A stretch of 64,000 nt of DNA from Paenibacillus foliorum. Its GTDB lineage: Bacteria > Bacillota > Bacilli > Paenibacillales > NBRC-103111. The notes under the pieces are model-generated. The model was not told the DNA's origin. It worked only from the letters and a program-made list of their open reading frames with translations, and searched no databases. Every line of letters begins with the position of its first letter. The stretch's first letter is position 1. Shown here piece by piece: positions 34,475 to 42,856 of this stretch. The position numbers and the translations under genes were made by a program. The stretch covers positions 62,001 to 126,000 of the forward strand of contig NZ_WHOD01000119.1 of assembly GCF_013141765.1 (NCBI RefSeq). The letters are read 5' to 3'.

Positions 34475-35092
34475 TTATTCCGTATCCGAAACATCCTCGA
34501 AGGTTATTTGCGTAGTGTCATCACTTCCGAGTTTATCAAATAAGAGCCTCGTTTCTTCCTCTAAGTTATCCTCATTGTGGAATAGAGAAGACTCTGGAAG
34601 CTCCGCTATACTGGCTAAAGCAAAATAATCGAGAAACGATTTGGTCGTACCATATAGGATCGGTCGACCTGGAGCATCTGCCCGATCTACCTCATGAATC
34701 AGATCTTTGGCGACAAGCGTTTGAAGAGCACGGTCTGCTTTAACGCCACGGATCTCCTCGATTTCTACTCTGGTGATAGGCTGCTTATAAGCAACAATCG
34801 CCAATGTCTCTAAGGCCGCTTGTGACAATGATGTACGAGAAGGAGAATACGCAAGCCGCTCAAAAAAAGGAGCATGCGCCGGCAGGGTCGTTAATTGAAA
34901 GGTTCCTGCAAGCTCTACAATCTGCAAACCTCGCTTGCCGCGGCGCAAATCAGCTTTCAGATCCAATACAAGACCCCTTACGAAATCAGTATTTTGCTCA
35001 AGTACCTCGGCTAAATGTTTGACATCGAGACCTTCATCTCCCGCTACAAACAGTAGGCCTTCAATAACTGATTTCATCTGCCGTGAATCCAT
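34475..35092 (-). CDS. scpB: Segregation and condensation protein B
   Basis: About 205 residues forming two winged-helix domains (IEGLLFVAGDEGLDVKHLA; LETLAIVAYKQPITRVEIEEIRGV) with an acidic tail. ScpB binds ScpA on the Smc kleisin bridge and is needed for chromosome segregation. The start is placed at ATG 35092 with GAGAGG 12 bases upstream; 35104 and 35077 are alternatives. It overlaps scpA by about 32 bases. Confidence 0.94.
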   Translation of the reverse strand: MDSRQMKSVIEGLLFVAGDEGLDVKHLAEVLEQNTDFVRGLVLDLKADLRRGKRGLQIVELAGTFQLTTLPAHAPFFERLAYSPSRTSLSQAALETLAIVAYKQPITRVEIEEIRGVKADRALQTLVAKDLIHEVDRADAPGRPILYGTTKSFLDYFALASIAELPESSLFHNEDNLEEETRLLFDKLGSDDTTQITFEDVSDTE

Positions 35093-35852
35093 CTGCAGTC
35101 CCATCCTCTCTTGCCTGAATCACAATTTCCTCAAATAGTCGATGCTGATAGCATATAACGACCTTTACCTTCATTAACTCAAGCAGTGCCAAAAAAGTCG
35201 TAACAATCCCTTCGCGGGACATGTCCTCATCAATTAATTTGGAAAACAGCAGCTTGCCGCCTGCTTGTTCAAGCCATAACACAACTTCTTTCATTCGATC
35301 CTTCACAGAAATCTCATCCTTGCGGATTTTGGCAATCATATTCCGGCTTGTCATTCTGCGAAGCGCTTTCTGGAAAGCATGAACCAAATCAGCAACGTTC
35401 AAGCCCTTGACCGGATTCTCAATTTTATGCGGGATATAAGGGGTCAGATCCTCAGGCTCGCGAGTATAAATGAGGCTTCGCTCCAGCTCTTTGTCTCTCA
35501 AATGGTCGGCTATAGCCTTATATTTACGATACTCAATCAGCTTGGCTACGAGCTCTGATCGCGGATCATAGTCCTCATCGAGCATATAATCATCATCATA
35601 ATCCATCTCTATAATAGGTGGCTTCGGCAGCAGCATCTTGCTTTTTATAGACAGAAGCGTTGCCGCCATCACAAGAAATTCACTCGTTATTTCAAGCTCC
35701 AATTCCTGCATATCACCTATGTATGCCATATATTGATCAGTAATTTCTTTGATAGGGATGTTATAAATGTCTACCTCAGATTTATCAATAAGATGCAACA
35801 GCAAATCAAGGGGGCCTTCAAACATATCCAGTTTGTATGTAACTTTGTCCAA
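35061..35852 (-). CDS. scpA: Segregation and condensation protein A (kleisin)
   Basis: A 263-residue kleisin. The N-terminal Smc-binding helices start KLDMFEGPLDLLLHLIDK, the family signature, and the C-terminal winged helix covers about 190-255. The middle is acidic (EMDYDDDYMLDEDYD). It links the two Smc heads and recruits ScpB. The start is TTG at 35852 with AGGGGG nine bases upstream. Its leader carries the recurrent hairpin. Confidence 0.95.
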   Translation of the reverse strand: MDKVTYKLDMFEGPLDLLLHLIDKSEVDIYNIPIKEITDQYMAYIGDMQELELEITSEFLVMAATLLSIKSKMLLPKPPIIEMDYDDDYMLDEDYDPRSELVAKLIEYRKYKAIADHLRDKELERSLIYTREPEDLTPYIPHKIENPVKGLNVADLVHAFQKALRRMTSRNMIAKIRKDEISVKDRMKEVVLWLEQAGGKLLFSKLIDEDMSREGIVTTFLALLELMKVKVVICYQHRLFEEIVIQAREDGTADGFTADEISY

Positions 35853-35861
35853 CTAGATTTT

Positions 35862-35901
35862 CCCCCTAAGAGCTTTCTGTAGGAAAGCTAACTTCGTAAG
35901 C
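35862..35901 (-). promoter_or_regulatory. Recurrent leader hairpin ending in the Shine-Dalgarno (scpA copy)
   Basis: In RNA sense: GCTTACGAAGTTAG, arms AGCTTTC/GAAAGCT around a five-base loop, then CTTAGGGGG. Compared with the dacB copy both arms changed at the same pair (T-A to C-G), keeping the stem. Confidence 0.6.
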
Positions 35902-35942
35902 GTTATGTATTCCTGGCCTTCATATGAAAAGCTTTTTTCGCA

Positions 35943-35979
35943 AGCATGCTGAGCTCCCAAAAGGAAACTCAGCATGTGT
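35943..35979 (-). terminator. Hairpin after ribH, weak terminator
   Basis: CATGCTGAG and CTCAGCATG form a nine-pair stem. There is no proper T-run after it on the minus strand, so it may be an incomplete terminator or an RNA-processing site between ribH and scpA. Confidence 0.45.
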
Positions 35980-36018
35980 CATTACTCTATTATACTGATT
36001 TTATAGGAAAAAGCTAAA

Positions 36019-36486
36019 TTAAGATAGTTGTTTTGTTAAATTTGCCATTTCGATGGCGGTTACAGCAGCTTCCCAGCCTTTATTACCGGCCTTAGTGCCC
36101 GCACGTTCCACCGCTTGTTCAATGGAATCCGTGGTTAATACTCCAAAAATAGTAGGAACGCCGGTCTTAAGATTGATAGCAGCCACACCTTTGGCAGCTT
36201 CGCTGCACACATAATCGAAATGAGGAGTTGAGCCACGAATTACAGCACCCAATGTGATCACTGCATCGTATTTGCCGCTCTCAGCCATTTTTTGTGCTAT
36301 CAACGCGATTTCAAATGCACCTGGAACCCAAGCTACCTCTACCTCTTCCTCAGTAGCACCGTGACGCTTCAAAGCGTCTAAAGCGCCACCCAACAGCTTG
36401 CTAGTGATGAATTCATTAAATCTTCCAACAACGATTCCGTATTTCAGTCCTACCGATATTAAATGTCCTTCGTATACTTTTGCCAT
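36019..36486 (-). CDS. ribH: 6,7-dimethyl-8-ribityllumazine synthase
   Basis: A 155-residue lumazine synthase condensing the RibBA and RibD products. Motifs: [43 protein letters not shown] and [17 protein letters not shown]. It normally forms 60-subunit capsids. It is the last gene of ribD-ribE-ribBA-ribH, 27 bases after ribBA. Confidence 0.97.
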   Translation of the reverse strand: MAKVYEGHLISVGLKYGIVVGRFNEFITSKLLGGALDALKRHGATEEEVEVAWVPGAFEIALIAQKMAESGKYDAVITLGAVIRGSTPHFDYVCSEAAKGVAAINLKTGVPTIFGVLTTDSIEQAVERAGTKAGNKGWEAAVTAIEMANLTKQLS

Positions 36487-36513
36487 GTTTGTTCAACATC
36501 CTTCCGATATTTT

Positions 36514-37728
36514 TTATATTTGAAAATCAAGCATATGGCCTAATTTTTCATGCTTCGTATGCAAGTAATTCGAGTTAGACTCGTTCTCTTCCATCTGAAT
36601 TGGAACTCGTTCCACCACTTTTAAACCATAGCCCTCTAGCCCTTTGATCTTCCGCGGATTGTTAGTAAGCAGCCGGATTTGGGAGACCCCTAAGTCTTTA
36701 AGGATTTGAGCACCAATACCGTATTCTCGTAAATCAGGGGCAAACCCTAACTTAAGATTCGCATCAACGGTGTCCAATCCTTCTTCCTGAAGCACATAAG
36801 CCTTCAACTTATTAATCAAGCCAATGCCGCGGCCCTCTTGTCGCATGTATAAAAGCACGCCAGAACCCGCTTCATCAATCTGCTTCAATGCTGCATTTAG
36901 CTGTGGTCCGCAGTCACAACGATGGGAATGAAATACATCTCCCGTTAAGCATTCCGAATGTACTCGAACCAACGTAGGGATCGAACCATCGATCTTACCC
37001 TTCACTAAAGCGACATGCTCTTTTTGATCTAATGCATTAGTATAGGCAATTGCTCTATAAACACCGTAGTCCGTAGGAAGCTTTGCTTCAACCTCGCGCT
37101 GAACCAGTTTCTCCTTCAGATTGCGGTATTGAATTAGATCTCGGATAGTAATGATTTTCATATCATGCTTGCGGCTGAACTCCAGCAGCTCTGGAACACG
37201 GGCCATCTCCCCATCTTCTTTAATGACCTCGCAAATAACTGCCGCTGGGTAAGAACCACACATCCGGGCTAGATCAACTGCTGCTTCTGTATGTCCTGTT
37301 CTCCGCAGTACACCGCCTTTTTTGGCGATCAATGGAAAAATATGACCAGGACGTCGAAAGTTTTGAGCTTTCGTAGATGGATCAATCAAGGCTTTAACTG
37401 TCATCGAACGCTCAGAAGCAGAAATGCCTGTTGTCGTGTCACTATGATCCACTGAAACTGTAAATGCTGTTCCATGATAATCCGTATTTCTAGCTACCAT
37501 TGGGGGAAGCTCCAGCTCCTGGGCACGTTCCTCCGTAATGGGCACGCAGACAAGTCCACGACCTTCCTTGATCATAAAATTAATGACCTCTGGAGTCGCT
37601 TTATCCGCTAATGCGATAAAATCGCCTTCATTCTCGCGGTCCTCATCGTCGACTACTATGATAATCTTGCCTAGGATCAAATCATAGATGGCTTCTTCAA
37701 TCGTATGAAATTGGCTCGGTTCCGTCAT
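36514..37728 (-). CDS. ribBA: Bifunctional DHBP synthase / GTP cyclohydrolase II
   Basis: A 404-residue fusion. The N-terminal half is 3,4-dihydroxy-2-butanone 4-phosphate synthase ([22 protein letters not shown]). The C-terminal half is GTP cyclohydrolase II ([20 protein letters not shown] zinc site, RQEGRGIGL). Together they make both early riboflavin precursors. ATG at 37728 with AGGGAG upstream; GTG at 37734 overlaps that site. Named ribA in B. subtilis. Confidence 0.97.
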   Translation of the reverse strand: MTEPSQFHTIEEAIYDLILGKIIIVVDDEDRENEGDFIALADKATPEVINFMIKEGRGLVCVPITEERAQELELPPMVARNTDYHGTAFTVSVDHSDTTTGISASERSMTVKALIDPSTKAQNFRRPGHIFPLIAKKGGVLRRTGHTEAAVDLARMCGSYPAAVICEVIKEDGEMARVPELLEFSRKHDMKIITIRDLIQYRNLKEKLVQREVEAKLPTDYGVYRAIAYTNALDQKEHVALVKGKIDGSIPTLVRVHSECLTGDVFHSHRCDCGPQLNAALKQIDEAGSGVLLYMRQEGRGIGLINKLKAYVLQEEGLDTVDANLKLGFAPDLREYGIGAQILKDLGVSQIRLLTNNPRKIKGLEGYGLKVVERVPIQMEENESNSNYLHTKHEKLGHMLDFQI

Positions 37729-37772
37729 TTCCACTCCCTGCCTTCCTTATCTCTTAATTTCTATCTATTCGA

Positions 37773-38435
37773 TTAAATAAATCCGTTATCCGCCAGAAAA
37801 GCTTCGGTTAATGTGCTTTGTCTTTTTACCGTTTCACCACCGCTGCGGAAATTCAACAGCTTTTCGACATATTTACCAAGAACATCTGCCTCAAGATTAA
37901 CTTGATCACCGGGCTGCTTGGTTTGTAAAACAGTCTGAGCAAGCGTATGCGGTATGATAGAAACGGTAAAACGCTGCTCTGACACATGAACCAACGTCAG
38001 GCTAATGCCGTCTATTGTAATGGAGCCGTGTGGAATCATATACTTCAGAATAGCTGTGTCCTCCGGCTCAATCTGAAATACAACAGCATTCTCTTCAGGT
38101 GTGCGACCGGTAATAATCCCCGTTGAATCCACATGGCCTTGAACGATATGACCGCCGAAACGGCCTCCTGAAGCCATTGCGCGCTCCAAATTGACTCGAT
38201 CACCAATATGAAGCTTTTGGAGAGACGTTCTGCGGAATGTTTCCGGCATCACATCGACTGTTATTGAAGTTTCATCGAACTGGATAACCGTTAAACATAC
38301 GCCATTTACCGAAATGCTGTCCCCCAGATGTACATCCTCCAATATTCGCTTCGCCCCGACAGTCAGTACCATCGCTTGCCCCTGCTTCGTTATCCTTCTC
38401 ATGGTCCCAATCTCTTCAATAATACCTGTAAACAT
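37773..38435 (-). CDS. ribE: Riboflavin synthase alpha subunit
   Basis: A 221-residue enzyme dismutating two lumazines to riboflavin. Two homologous lumazine-binding repeats begin MFTGIIEEIG and, in the second half, GGRFGGHIVQGHVD. SVNGVCLTV and TIDGISLTLV are the matching repeat motifs. ATG at 38435 lies two bases after the ribD stop, with GAGGTG upstream. In B. subtilis it forms a complex with RibH. Confidence 0.96.
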   Translation of the reverse strand: MFTGIIEEIGTMRRITKQGQAMVLTVGAKRILEDVHLGDSISVNGVCLTVIQFDETSITVDVMPETFRRTSLQKLHIGDRVNLERAMASGGRFGGHIVQGHVDSTGIITGRTPEENAVVFQIEPEDTAILKYMIPHGSITIDGISLTLVHVSEQRFTVSIIPHTLAQTVLQTKQPGDQVNLEADVLGKYVEKLLNFRSGGETVKRQSTLTEAFLADNGFI

Positions 38436-38437
38436 GC

Positions 38438-39550
38438 CTACACCTCGTTCCTGTATAGCGGATAACCGGCAATACAAATGTCTTCGCCAAACTGCTTCAC
38501 CAGGGTACGCTCCAAGTGAATGGCATCCTTCATTAATTCGAAACCTGGAAACTGAAAATTATCAGGGGCCAAGCTGCCGCCTCCGACAATTTTGGGAGCA
38601 AAGAACATCAGTAGCTTATCAATCAAGCCAAGCTCCAACATGGAGCCGTTAAGCCGCCCTCCGCCTTCAAGTAAAATCGACGAGATTTCTCTCTCGCCGA
38701 GCAATTCCATGGCTCTAGTCAAATTCACTTGTGGACCAGCTCCACAATCCAACACGGTCACACCAGCAGCATCCAACTCCTGCCGTTTTGTTTGATCGGC
38801 TTCCGCTGTTGTTAGCACAAGGGTCTCAGCCGAACGATCGACCACAACTTGAGCATCCAGAGGCAGGCGCAAGTCTGAATCTACTATCACACGAATCGGG
38901 TGCAAGCCCGGTATATCCAATCTAGTTGTTAACAGCGGATCATCACTCAGCACGGTACCGATACCAACCATAATAGCTTGATTGCGGTGGCGCAATGTGT
39001 GAACGTAGCCTCTTGATTGTGCATTTGTAATCCATTTACTATCACCTGTACGTGACGCAATCTTACCGTCTAAAGTGCTGGCTGTTTTTAAAGTAACAAA
39101 TGGACGTCTCGTCATGATGAACTTGTTAAAGACTTCATTCAGCTGCCGAGCTTCTTTCTCCAGCAAGCCTACATCCACTTCAATGCCGTGATTTCTCAGC
39201 TTGGCAATCCCTGTTCCTGCTACAAGCGGATTGGGATCACTACAGCCGACAACTACCCGTTTAACTTTTTCCTTAATCAACCGGTCACTGCATGGCGGAG
39301 TTTGACCGTGATGACTGCAAGGCTCCAGAGTAACGTAGGCGGTACTTCCTTCTGCTTCCTCTCCAGCCATCTGTAGAGCATGAATTTCCGCATGGGGAGT
39401 CCCTCGTTTCAGATGTGCGCCCATTCCAACGATACGGCCCTCTTTTACTAGCACACAACCAACAACTGGATTAATACCCGTTTGTCCTGTCGCGCCTTCT
39501 GCAAGCTGTATCGCCAGCTGCATGTAGTATTCATCATTCAATAGTTGCAA
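38438..39550 (-). CDS. ribD: Riboflavin biosynthesis deaminase/reductase RibD
   Basis: A 370-residue bifunctional enzyme. The N-terminal deaminase has the zinc motif HAEIHAL and PCSHHGQTPPCSD. The C-terminal reductase begins RPFVTLKTASTLDGKIAS and carries ILLEGGGRLNGSML. It converts the GTP cyclohydrolase II product to the ribitylamino-pyrimidine. First gene of the operon, behind the FMN riboswitch. Confidence 0.96.
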   Translation of the reverse strand: MQLLNDEYYMQLAIQLAEGATGQTGINPVVGCVLVKEGRIVGMGAHLKRGTPHAEIHALQMAGEEAEGSTAYVTLEPCSHHGQTPPCSDRLIKEKVKRVVVGCSDPNPLVAGTGIAKLRNHGIEVDVGLLEKEARQLNEVFNKFIMTRRPFVTLKTASTLDGKIASRTGDSKWITNAQSRGYVHTLRHRNQAIMVGIGTVLSDDPLLTTRLDIPGLHPIRVIVDSDLRLPLDAQVVVDRSAETLVLTTAEADQTKRQELDAAGVTVLDCGAGPQVNLTRAMELLGEREISSILLEGGGRLNGSMLELGLIDKLLMFFAPKIVGGGSLAPDNFQFPGFELMKDAIHLERTLVKQFGEDICIAGYPLYRNEV

Positions 39551-39621
39551 AATTCAGCTCCCTCCCCCTAACTTACAGAGTAACCGATGGACTCGTTTAA
39601 AACGGATACTTCTATGTGATA

Positions 39622-39658
39622 ACAAAAAAGGCCCACTTTTCCTAAGAAAAGGGGCTTG
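39622..39658 (-). terminator. Riboswitch-controlled terminator before ribD
   Basis: GCCCCTTTTC and GAAAAGTGGGC form the stem around TTAG, followed by six T residues on the minus strand. It lies between the FMN aptamer and ribD, as expected for an attenuating expression platform. Confidence 0.8.
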
Positions 39659-39814
39659 TGTGTGATAGGCATACGTAAAAACGCAGAACAAATAGGTCAA
39701 GTGACATAGCTGAATAATACTGACAGCACAAAGTAAACAGTCGCTTGAGACTGTTAATTAAATAAACTGAGGCTGCTCAGTTTCAGGCATGACAAAATAA
39801 TACTGTTCTCGTTT

Positions 39815-39971
39815 TCCTTCTCCCATCCAGACTATACTGTCGGTCTCGGAATTTCACCAAGTCCACCGCCTGCGGCTTACAAGAAGCTGCAGAACGGGTC
39901 ACGGACTGAACAAAGCGCGCTAGAGCGCTTCGTATCACCGCCGGTGGGGAATTGCACCCCGCCCCGAAGGA
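39815..39971 (-). promoter_or_regulatory. FMN riboswitch (RFN element) of the rib operon
   Basis: The minus strand shows the RFN landmarks in order: TTCGGGGCGGGGTGCAATTC, CCCACCGGCGGT, a variable stem (AAGCGCTCTAGCGCGCTT), CAGTCCGTGACCC, GGTGGACTTGGTGAAATTCC, GAGACCGACAGTATAGTC and TGGATGGGAGAAGG. FMN binding would favour the downstream terminator at 39622-39658 and shut off ribD-ribE-ribBA-ribH. Confidence 0.97.
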
Positions 39972-40023
39972 AATCATTTTACTGTAGGTATCTGAATATT
40001 CAAAATACCTCAATTGCTTAGAA

Positions 40024-40052
40024 ATATTATCATTAACTAAAAAAAAAAGCAA
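40024..40052 (-). promoter_or_regulatory. Possible promoter of the riboflavin operon
   Basis: TTGCTT (40047-40052) and TAATAT (40024-40029) on the minus strand are spaced by 17 bases and preceded by TG before the -10. The start would fall just upstream of the RFN element. Inferred from position and match only. Confidence 0.45.
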
Positions 40053-40091
40053 GGAAATTATCCTCACTTTTAATTAGTAAATATATTAAAT

Positions 40092-40646
40092 TCATTTAGA
40101 TATATTAAATTTATTGTTTTCGAGACTTATTTTCAGGCCCAATTCTTCCACCGCAAATCGCCAAGTCATTGGAAAATAAGTGACATCGTTAAAAACCAAA
40201 ACCGGAAATTCTTCTTTGTCATTATCAATTTCGTTATTATTTACGCGAATTGAAAATTCGGGCATCTTAGCGTACAAATGTCTGGCAGAAATAATAGCTA
40301 CTTCATTGGCAAGCTTTTTGGGTCCTTGATTGCTTTTATTAATAGCAAAGCCTTTCTCAGCATCCCAACGTACATCTAATCCAAGGGCTTGTGTAAATCC
40401 CCACGTCATTGGGAAATAGGTTACTCCTTCGTACATCAAGACAGGATATTTCGATATTCCATTGTCAAAATGTAAGTTGTTGATCGTAATTTTGAAGCTC
40501 GGAAACTTGACTTCGTACACCTTCTTCTGATTGATAGTGTCGCCGCTTAGCCCAGAAGAATTGTTCGAAGAATTGGCTAATGTTAGTGAGGGGAATAGGA
40601 TGAATAGTACCAGGACTAATAAACTACGAACAAAACTGATTTTCAT
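40092..40646 (-). CDS. Secreted protein with two copper-amine-oxidase-N-like repeats
   Basis: A 184-residue protein with a signal peptide (LLVLVLFILFPSLTLA). Two similar modules follow, each ending in a near-identical block: YPVLMYEGVTYFPMTWGFTQALGL and FPVLVFNDVTYFPMTWRFAVEELGL share the VTYFPMTW core. This resembles the copper amine oxidase N-terminal (stalk) repeats common in Paenibacillus surface proteins. ATG at 40646 with GGAGGTG upstream. It is AT-rich compared with its neighbours. Wall binding or protein-protein contact is possible; no catalytic domain is present. Confidence 0.65.
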   Translation of the reverse strand: MKISFVRSLLVLVLFILFPSLTLANSSNNSSGLSGDTINQKKVYEVKFPSFKITINNLHFDNGISKYPVLMYEGVTYFPMTWGFTQALGLDVRWDAEKGFAINKSNQGPKKLANEVAIISARHLYAKMPEFSIRVNNNEIDNDKEEFPVLVFNDVTYFPMTWRFAVEELGLKISLENNKFNISK

Positions 40647-40791
40647 GGGCTTTTGCACCTCCAAATAGTTAGTTATGCCCACGACTATAGTACCACGTTC
40701 TGACTATTAGTCTCAACTGAAAAGTATCTATCAGAGCATAACTAATAACCATCCTATGCTTGTCCCTGTACACAAATACCACTTTATTCCC

Positions 40792-40842
40792 AAAAAAGAA
40801 AAAGTCGAACATTCCTTGTTCTCCAAGGAAGTTCGACCTTTT
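40792..40842. terminator. Terminator after ppiB
   Basis: GTCGAAC-(A)-TTCCTTG pairs with CAAGGAA-GTTCGAC around a short loop; A-run and T-run flank it on both sides, so it can act in either direction. Confidence 0.85.
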
Positions 40843-40875
40843 AAACCTATGTAGCTCTTCGATTATGATATGATT

Positions 40876-41307
40876 TTACACTTCAACGATCTTAACGGAT
40901 TCCATTTTGTCTTTTCCTTTGAAAGCATCAACAAGATCCATACCGGAAACAACTTTGCCGAATACAGTATGCTGACCATCCAAATGAGGCTGCGGCTGAT
41001 AAGCAATGTAGAACTGGCTGCCTCCAGTATTACGTCCAGCATGCGCCATAGCTAAAGATCCGCGTTCATGCTTGTTAGGATTAATTTCGCAGTTGATTTG
41101 GTAACCAGGACCACCAGTTCCTGTTCCGGACGGGCATCCTCCTTGTGCTACAAAACCAGGAATTACACGGTGAAATACCAAACCATCATAGAATCCTTCG
41201 TTAGCTAATTTCTCGAAATTAGCTACTGTGTTCGGTGCATCCTTTTCGAATAAATCAATGACGACCTCGCCGCCATTAGCTAGTTTAACATGTGCTTGCT
41301 TTGCCAT
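40876..41307 (-). CDS. ppiB: Peptidyl-prolyl cis-trans isomerase (cyclophilin)
   Basis: A 143-residue cytoplasmic cyclophilin. [13 protein letters not shown] carries the catalytic Arg, and [25 protein letters not shown] the rest of the active site. No signal peptide. It folds proline-containing proteins. In B. subtilis ppiB also lies close to lysA and spoVAF, as here. Confidence 0.95.
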   Translation of the reverse strand: MAKQAHVKLANGGEVVIDLFEKDAPNTVANFEKLANEGFYDGLVFHRVIPGFVAQGGCPSGTGTGGPGYQINCEINPNKHERGSLAMAHAGRNTGGSQFYIAYQPQPHLDGQHTVFGKVVSGMDLVDAFKGKDKMESVKIVEV

Positions 41308-41381
41308 AATGTATATAACACTCCTTTAATTATTCAATGTGTTTTATTGTACTATATATGCCGAGTCTGCACAAATTTTAG

Positions 41382-41430
41382 CAAAAAATGAGAACGTCGG
41401 CAACCGATGGTTGACCGGAGCCGACGTTCT
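41382..41430 (-). terminator. Terminator after lysA
   Basis: AGAACGTCGGC and GCCGACGTTCT form an 11-pair stem, followed on the minus strand by CATTTTTT. It lies just beyond the lysA stop. Confidence 0.8.
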
Positions 41431-41448
41431 GCCGCTATTCATTCCGTG

Positions 41449-42780
41449 CTAAACCGTTTTGGAAACTTGCTTCATCCGCGAAGGCACAAGATCATTGCCC
41501 ACGATATCATCATAGGTTTCACGCTTAACGACGATATCCGCTTCTCCATCCTTTACAAACAAGACAGCAGGTCTGCGGATCCGGTTATAGTTGCTTGCCA
41601 TTGAATAGTTATAAGCACCTGTGCAGGTTACAGCCAGAATATCACCTGTATTTACCTTTGGCAGCTCCACATCCCAGATCAGCATATCGCCGCTCTCACA
41701 GCATTTACCTGCTATAGAGACTACTTCTTCAACCGGCTCATTCGCTCGGTTCGCAAGAATCGCCTCATAGCGGGAATCGTAAAGCGCAGGACGCGGGTTA
41801 TCCGTCATCCCGCCATCAACTGCAACATATTTACGAATGCCGGGAATATCCTTGTAGGTGCCAACCGTATAAAGCGTAGTACCAGAATCGCCTACAATAC
41901 TGCGGCCTGGCTCAATCCAGATCTCAGGTGTAGGATAATCATATTGGCTGAAATTGGTTTTAATCGACTCTGTGATCGCTTGAACGTAGCTGGCAACTGG
42001 AAGCGGAGTGTCGCCTTCCACATAGCGGATACCAAACCCTCCACCCAAATTAATGACGGAGAAAATAAATCCAAGCTCATCGCGAACCTTCGCAGCAAAA
42101 CCAATGACTTTATCGACTGCCAATTGGAACCCTTCAACTTCGAATATTTGTGATCCAATATGAGAATGAACCCCTAGCAGCTGTATATTAGAAAGCTGCA
42201 GCACCTCTTGAACCGCTTGATAAGCCGAGCCATTGTCCAAATCGAAGCCGAATTTCGAATCGTTCTGTCCTGTGGATATATACTCATGGGTATGCGCTTC
42301 TACACCTGGTGTAATGCGGAATAACACATTCACCTTCTGGCGTTTTTCTGACGCGATAGCATTCAGCATATGCAGCTCTACCAGATTATCTACAACAAAG
42401 CAGCCAATCTGTTCATCAATTGCCATAGCAATTTCATATGGCGTCTTATTGTTGCCATGAAAATGAATCCGTTCTGCAGGAAAACCAGCTTGCAGAGCCG
42501 TATAAAGCTCCCCATCGGATACAACATCAAGCGACAAGCCTTCTTCTTCTACAATGCGGCACATAGCCATAACACAGAATGCTTTACTTGCATAGGCAAC
42601 CTGAAACTTCAGACCGGAAGCACGGAAAGCATCCACAAACTCACGGCATCTTTGACGAATTAATGCTTCATCCATTACATATAAGGGCGTTCCGAATTGT
42701 TGCACCAGTTCTGTAGCGTCACGGCCGCCGATTTGAAGGTGGCCTTTATCATTTATTTTACTTGTTCCATGCAGGTACAT
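41449..42780 (-). CDS. lysA: Diaminopimelate decarboxylase
   Basis: A 443-residue PLP enzyme making L-lysine from meso-diaminopimelate. Motifs: YASKAFC (PLP lysine), HGNNKTPYEI, GVHSHIGSQI, NLGGGFGIRY, EPGRSIVGDSG and the dimer-partner CCESGDML. ATG at 42780 with GGAGAGG upstream. It follows spoVAF, as in B. subtilis. No lysine riboswitch was seen upstream. Confidence 0.97.
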   Translation of the reverse strand: MYLHGTSKINDKGHLQIGGRDATELVQQFGTPLYVMDEALIRQRCREFVDAFRASGLKFQVAYASKAFCVMAMCRIVEEEGLSLDVVSDGELYTALQAGFPAERIHFHGNNKTPYEIAMAIDEQIGCFVVDNLVELHMLNAIASEKRQKVNVLFRITPGVEAHTHEYISTGQNDSKFGFDLDNGSAYQAVQEVLQLSNIQLLGVHSHIGSQIFEVEGFQLAVDKVIGFAAKVRDELGFIFSVINLGGGFGIRYVEGDTPLPVASYVQAITESIKTNFSQYDYPTPEIWIEPGRSIVGDSGTTLYTVGTYKDIPGIRKYVAVDGGMTDNPRPALYDSRYEAILANRANEPVEEVVSIAGKCCESGDMLIWDVELPKVNTGDILAVTCTGAYNYSMASNYNRIRRPAVLFVKDGEADIVVKRETYDDIVGNDLVPSRMKQVSKTV

Positions 42781-42856
42781 AGTCAGCTTTCCTCTCCTGT
42801 AAACATTACCTCTAAGTTACCATAATGAAGTGTATGCTGACAATACACAAAGCGCT

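Noticed and set aside
39783-40067. 94-codon minus-strand frame
   Set aside because: It spans the FMN riboswitch and its promoter; the RNA element explains the sequence.
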